A stretch of 19,934 nucleotides of DNA from the NCBI GenBank assembly GCA_022701365.1, contig JAKUHH010000220.1:1-19934 (forward strand), in the 5' to 3' direction. This DNA comes from Mycocentrospora acerina (taxonomy: Eukaryota; Ascomycota; Dothideomycetes; Pleosporales). The first letter of the stretch is position 1. The number at the start of each line of letters is the position of its first letter. This document shows, piece after piece, positions 18,133 to 19,934 of this stretch. A program made the position numbers and the translations under genes. Under the pieces are notes generated by a model that saw only the letters and a program-made list of their open reading frames with translations, did not search any database and was not told the DNA's origin.

Positions 18133-19803
18133 GTTTTACGTTGTTATGATGCGTCACCTTTAATTCTGCAAATGACTTCGAGGATTTTCCATCTCTTTAG
18201 TACGGTCTGCCGACCTTCTTGGTGAATTACAGGGTAGCGTCTGTCAGTAAGTGGTTCAACCTGAGTATATGTACTGTTCTATTCCAGGATCTATCGGATG
18301 ATACATCATAGTACCTTTTTGGCTTGCATGGCACAGTGGGATAGAGCCATGTCCTTACAGCATAGTCCCAAAAATGTTCCAGGGATTTAAAGCCGATCAT
18401 GCAAGCATTTCAAATTGTTTGCCTCAGGATACATTCGTTGAAGATATGTTTTGATGATAATTTACCAATTAATCACTACATGCCTGCGCAGGAGTCGCAC
18501 AGACATGCAGGGCGACAGGACATTTATGGCAAACCTACAGGCACTTTCAAATCTCTCAAATTCACGACCATTATTGAGACCTAGAGCAATTCTATACTTT
18601 AGAGACATTGCCTCGCAATAGATGCTGTTGTATCTCAGGGATTGCGACCTCTCTGTGAATAGGTTTGCTACGATGTCAACGCGTATCCTTAAGGTATATC
18701 GTTTAAAATCTGGGAACTAGAAACTTTAATGAATTAAAAAAAAAGTTAAGATCTCTTAGGTTTACCTTATAGCCCTAACTAAGATCTAATTATGTAGTTC
18801 TAGCGTCATCCGCTTCAGTGGTTTTGTGCTTCGTCTGCCCATGTTTCCACTTTTGTTACTCGCTAAAAGGCAAAGTGTAAAAGACCATAGTTATGAACAA
18901 ACATTTGCTGAAGCGCCCAGTTTTACAAATGCTTTAATTTAGCCTGCCTTTTTTTGAATTCTCCATGTTCTTTCACCCTGTTATGCAATTTATGGCTGCA
19001 ATAATGCGCCATCCGCAACCTAATAGCTCACGAACGTAGCAGATTCGAACAGATCCGCAAATAGCGAGGAATAAAGTACACCATCAACAAGTTGATTTCG
19101 TCTGATACTATAAGCTATCTTAGCCGGTAGAGGGTCTCCGACTTTTTAAAACTTCAGCCTCGCTCTAAATAAATTTCCTATATGCCCAACGTACCTAATG
19201 CGGCTGAAGCGACCTCACGCATACTCCAGATTACATGCGACTAGCGCACCAACACCTGATAAGAATTAAAAATTGGATGATCTAAAAAATTACACTTACC
19301 TTAAAGCTTCTATCAAGCGTACTGTTGCTTATGTATGGCTTCAAAGTATAGATGGAGGGGAGAGGAGAAGCTCGATAGTCAAAGAGCTCGTGAAGAGGTC
19401 GCCGCGCACTTTCGTACTTGTAGTATAATGCTTCAAAACTAATAGTATTTGCAATTTAAGAAGAAAGTTAAAAATCCTACAAAAGAAAATAGGGTAGATT
19501 AGTATCAGCAAGGAGGGGCTTTAATGAAGGTGAAATAATTGAAAGGTAGGACATTAAGAGCAATGAGAAAGTTAATCATAGCTGCTTACCGATATGCCAC
19601 TTAAAAAGACAATTCAAATTAACTCCAAAAAACATGGTGCTGTATTTCAGAATTCTGAAAAGCAGACAAAACGATAGCAAGAATTGGCCAGTGAGGTTGA
19701 ACGCAGGCTTACAAGTTCAATTTTACTAGCGTCTATGTACTAGTCTCCAACAGTTGCTCTGCAACAATTACTTGACATTCAATAATCAAAAAGTTCTCTA
19801 AAA
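18133..19803. other. Gene-free spacer, AT-rich in its right half
   Basis: No supported gene. A short ATG-started frame lies inside 18399-18584, with no domain. The sequence from about 18700 on has many stops in all frames and short A/T runs. No tRNA, repeat array or MITE was seen. Confidence 0.45.
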
Positions 19804-19934
19804 ATGACCTTCAACCCATTCACGCCGCTGCCTCGGACTATATCCAGAGTTTTGGTGTCGTTGGAAGAGTTTGAAGTAGGTGCCAAACACCAACTTTGCC
19901 TTTTTCAGCGCGTCTGCTCTGACGCCTGCGGCAT
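19804..19934 (+). CDS. Possible gene start, cut by the window's right edge
   Basis: An ATG at 19804 with A at -3 opens a frame (MTFNPFTPLPRTISRVLVSL...) that stays open to the window end, 43 codons. GC content rises here compared with the AT-rich stretch upstream. A GTAGGT donor-like site near 19878 could start an intron. No domain can be judged from this length, so it may be a chance frame. Confidence 0.3.
   Translation, partial: MTFNPFTPLPRTISRVLVSLEEFEVGAKHQLCLFQRVCSDACG

Noticed and set aside
19021..19060. attcgaa motif resembling a tRNA T-loop
   Set aside because: No matching acceptor stem or anticodon arm can be drawn around it.

Overview
The window reads as repeat-rich accessory DNA from a filamentous ascomycete (Pezizomycotina; a dothideomycete-like origin is my guess only). 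The reasons are a Zn(II)2Cys6 transcription-factor gene with several introns, mostly of about 50-95 bp, pogo/Fot1-type transposons with TA target sites, and coding remnants decayed by C-to-T/G-to-A changes that create TAG/TGA stops, which fits repeat-induced point mutation (RIP).

Layout. 1-1.6 kb: a heavily mutated pogo-like transposase on the minus strand, cut by the window edge. 1.7-2.25 kb: a small unknown minus-strand gene with one in-frame TGA. 2.9-3.3 kb: a decayed PAQR-family fragment, a paralogue of the intact gene at 11.2 kb. 3.73-3.88 kb: a 146-bp palindromic MITE. 4.2-4.8 kb: a possible decayed coding region. 4.99-6.72 kb: an FHA-like/protein kinase gene on the minus strand, split by expansion of a 17-bp tandem repeat. 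6.87-7.63 kb: a divergently transcribed unknown gene with two amber stops. 8.6-8.9 kb: a decayed methyltransferase-like remnant. 9-11.1 kb: no supported gene. 11.18-11.97 kb: an intact PAQR (Izh/AdipoR-like) seven-membrane-segment protein.

12.03-18.13 kb is a nested transposon block. A truncated pogo copy (12.0-13.0 kb) ends at a second MITE. A full-length but dead pogo copy (16.0-18.1 kb) carries a third MITE in the opposite orientation. Between the two lies a five-exon Zn2Cys6 transcription-factor gene (14.05-15.89 kb) that appears intact once spliced. From 18.13 kb to the end only a short possible gene start at the right edge is visible.

Only the PAQR gene and the transcription factor look intact; the other coding sequences are damaged. 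Single N characters at 215 and 16595 are each flanked by near-perfect or perfect direct duplications, which look like unmerged contig overlaps. The most unusual signal is the 17-bp minisatellite whose copy number decides the reading frame of the kinase gene. The nested MITE/pogo architecture around the transcription factor is the second.
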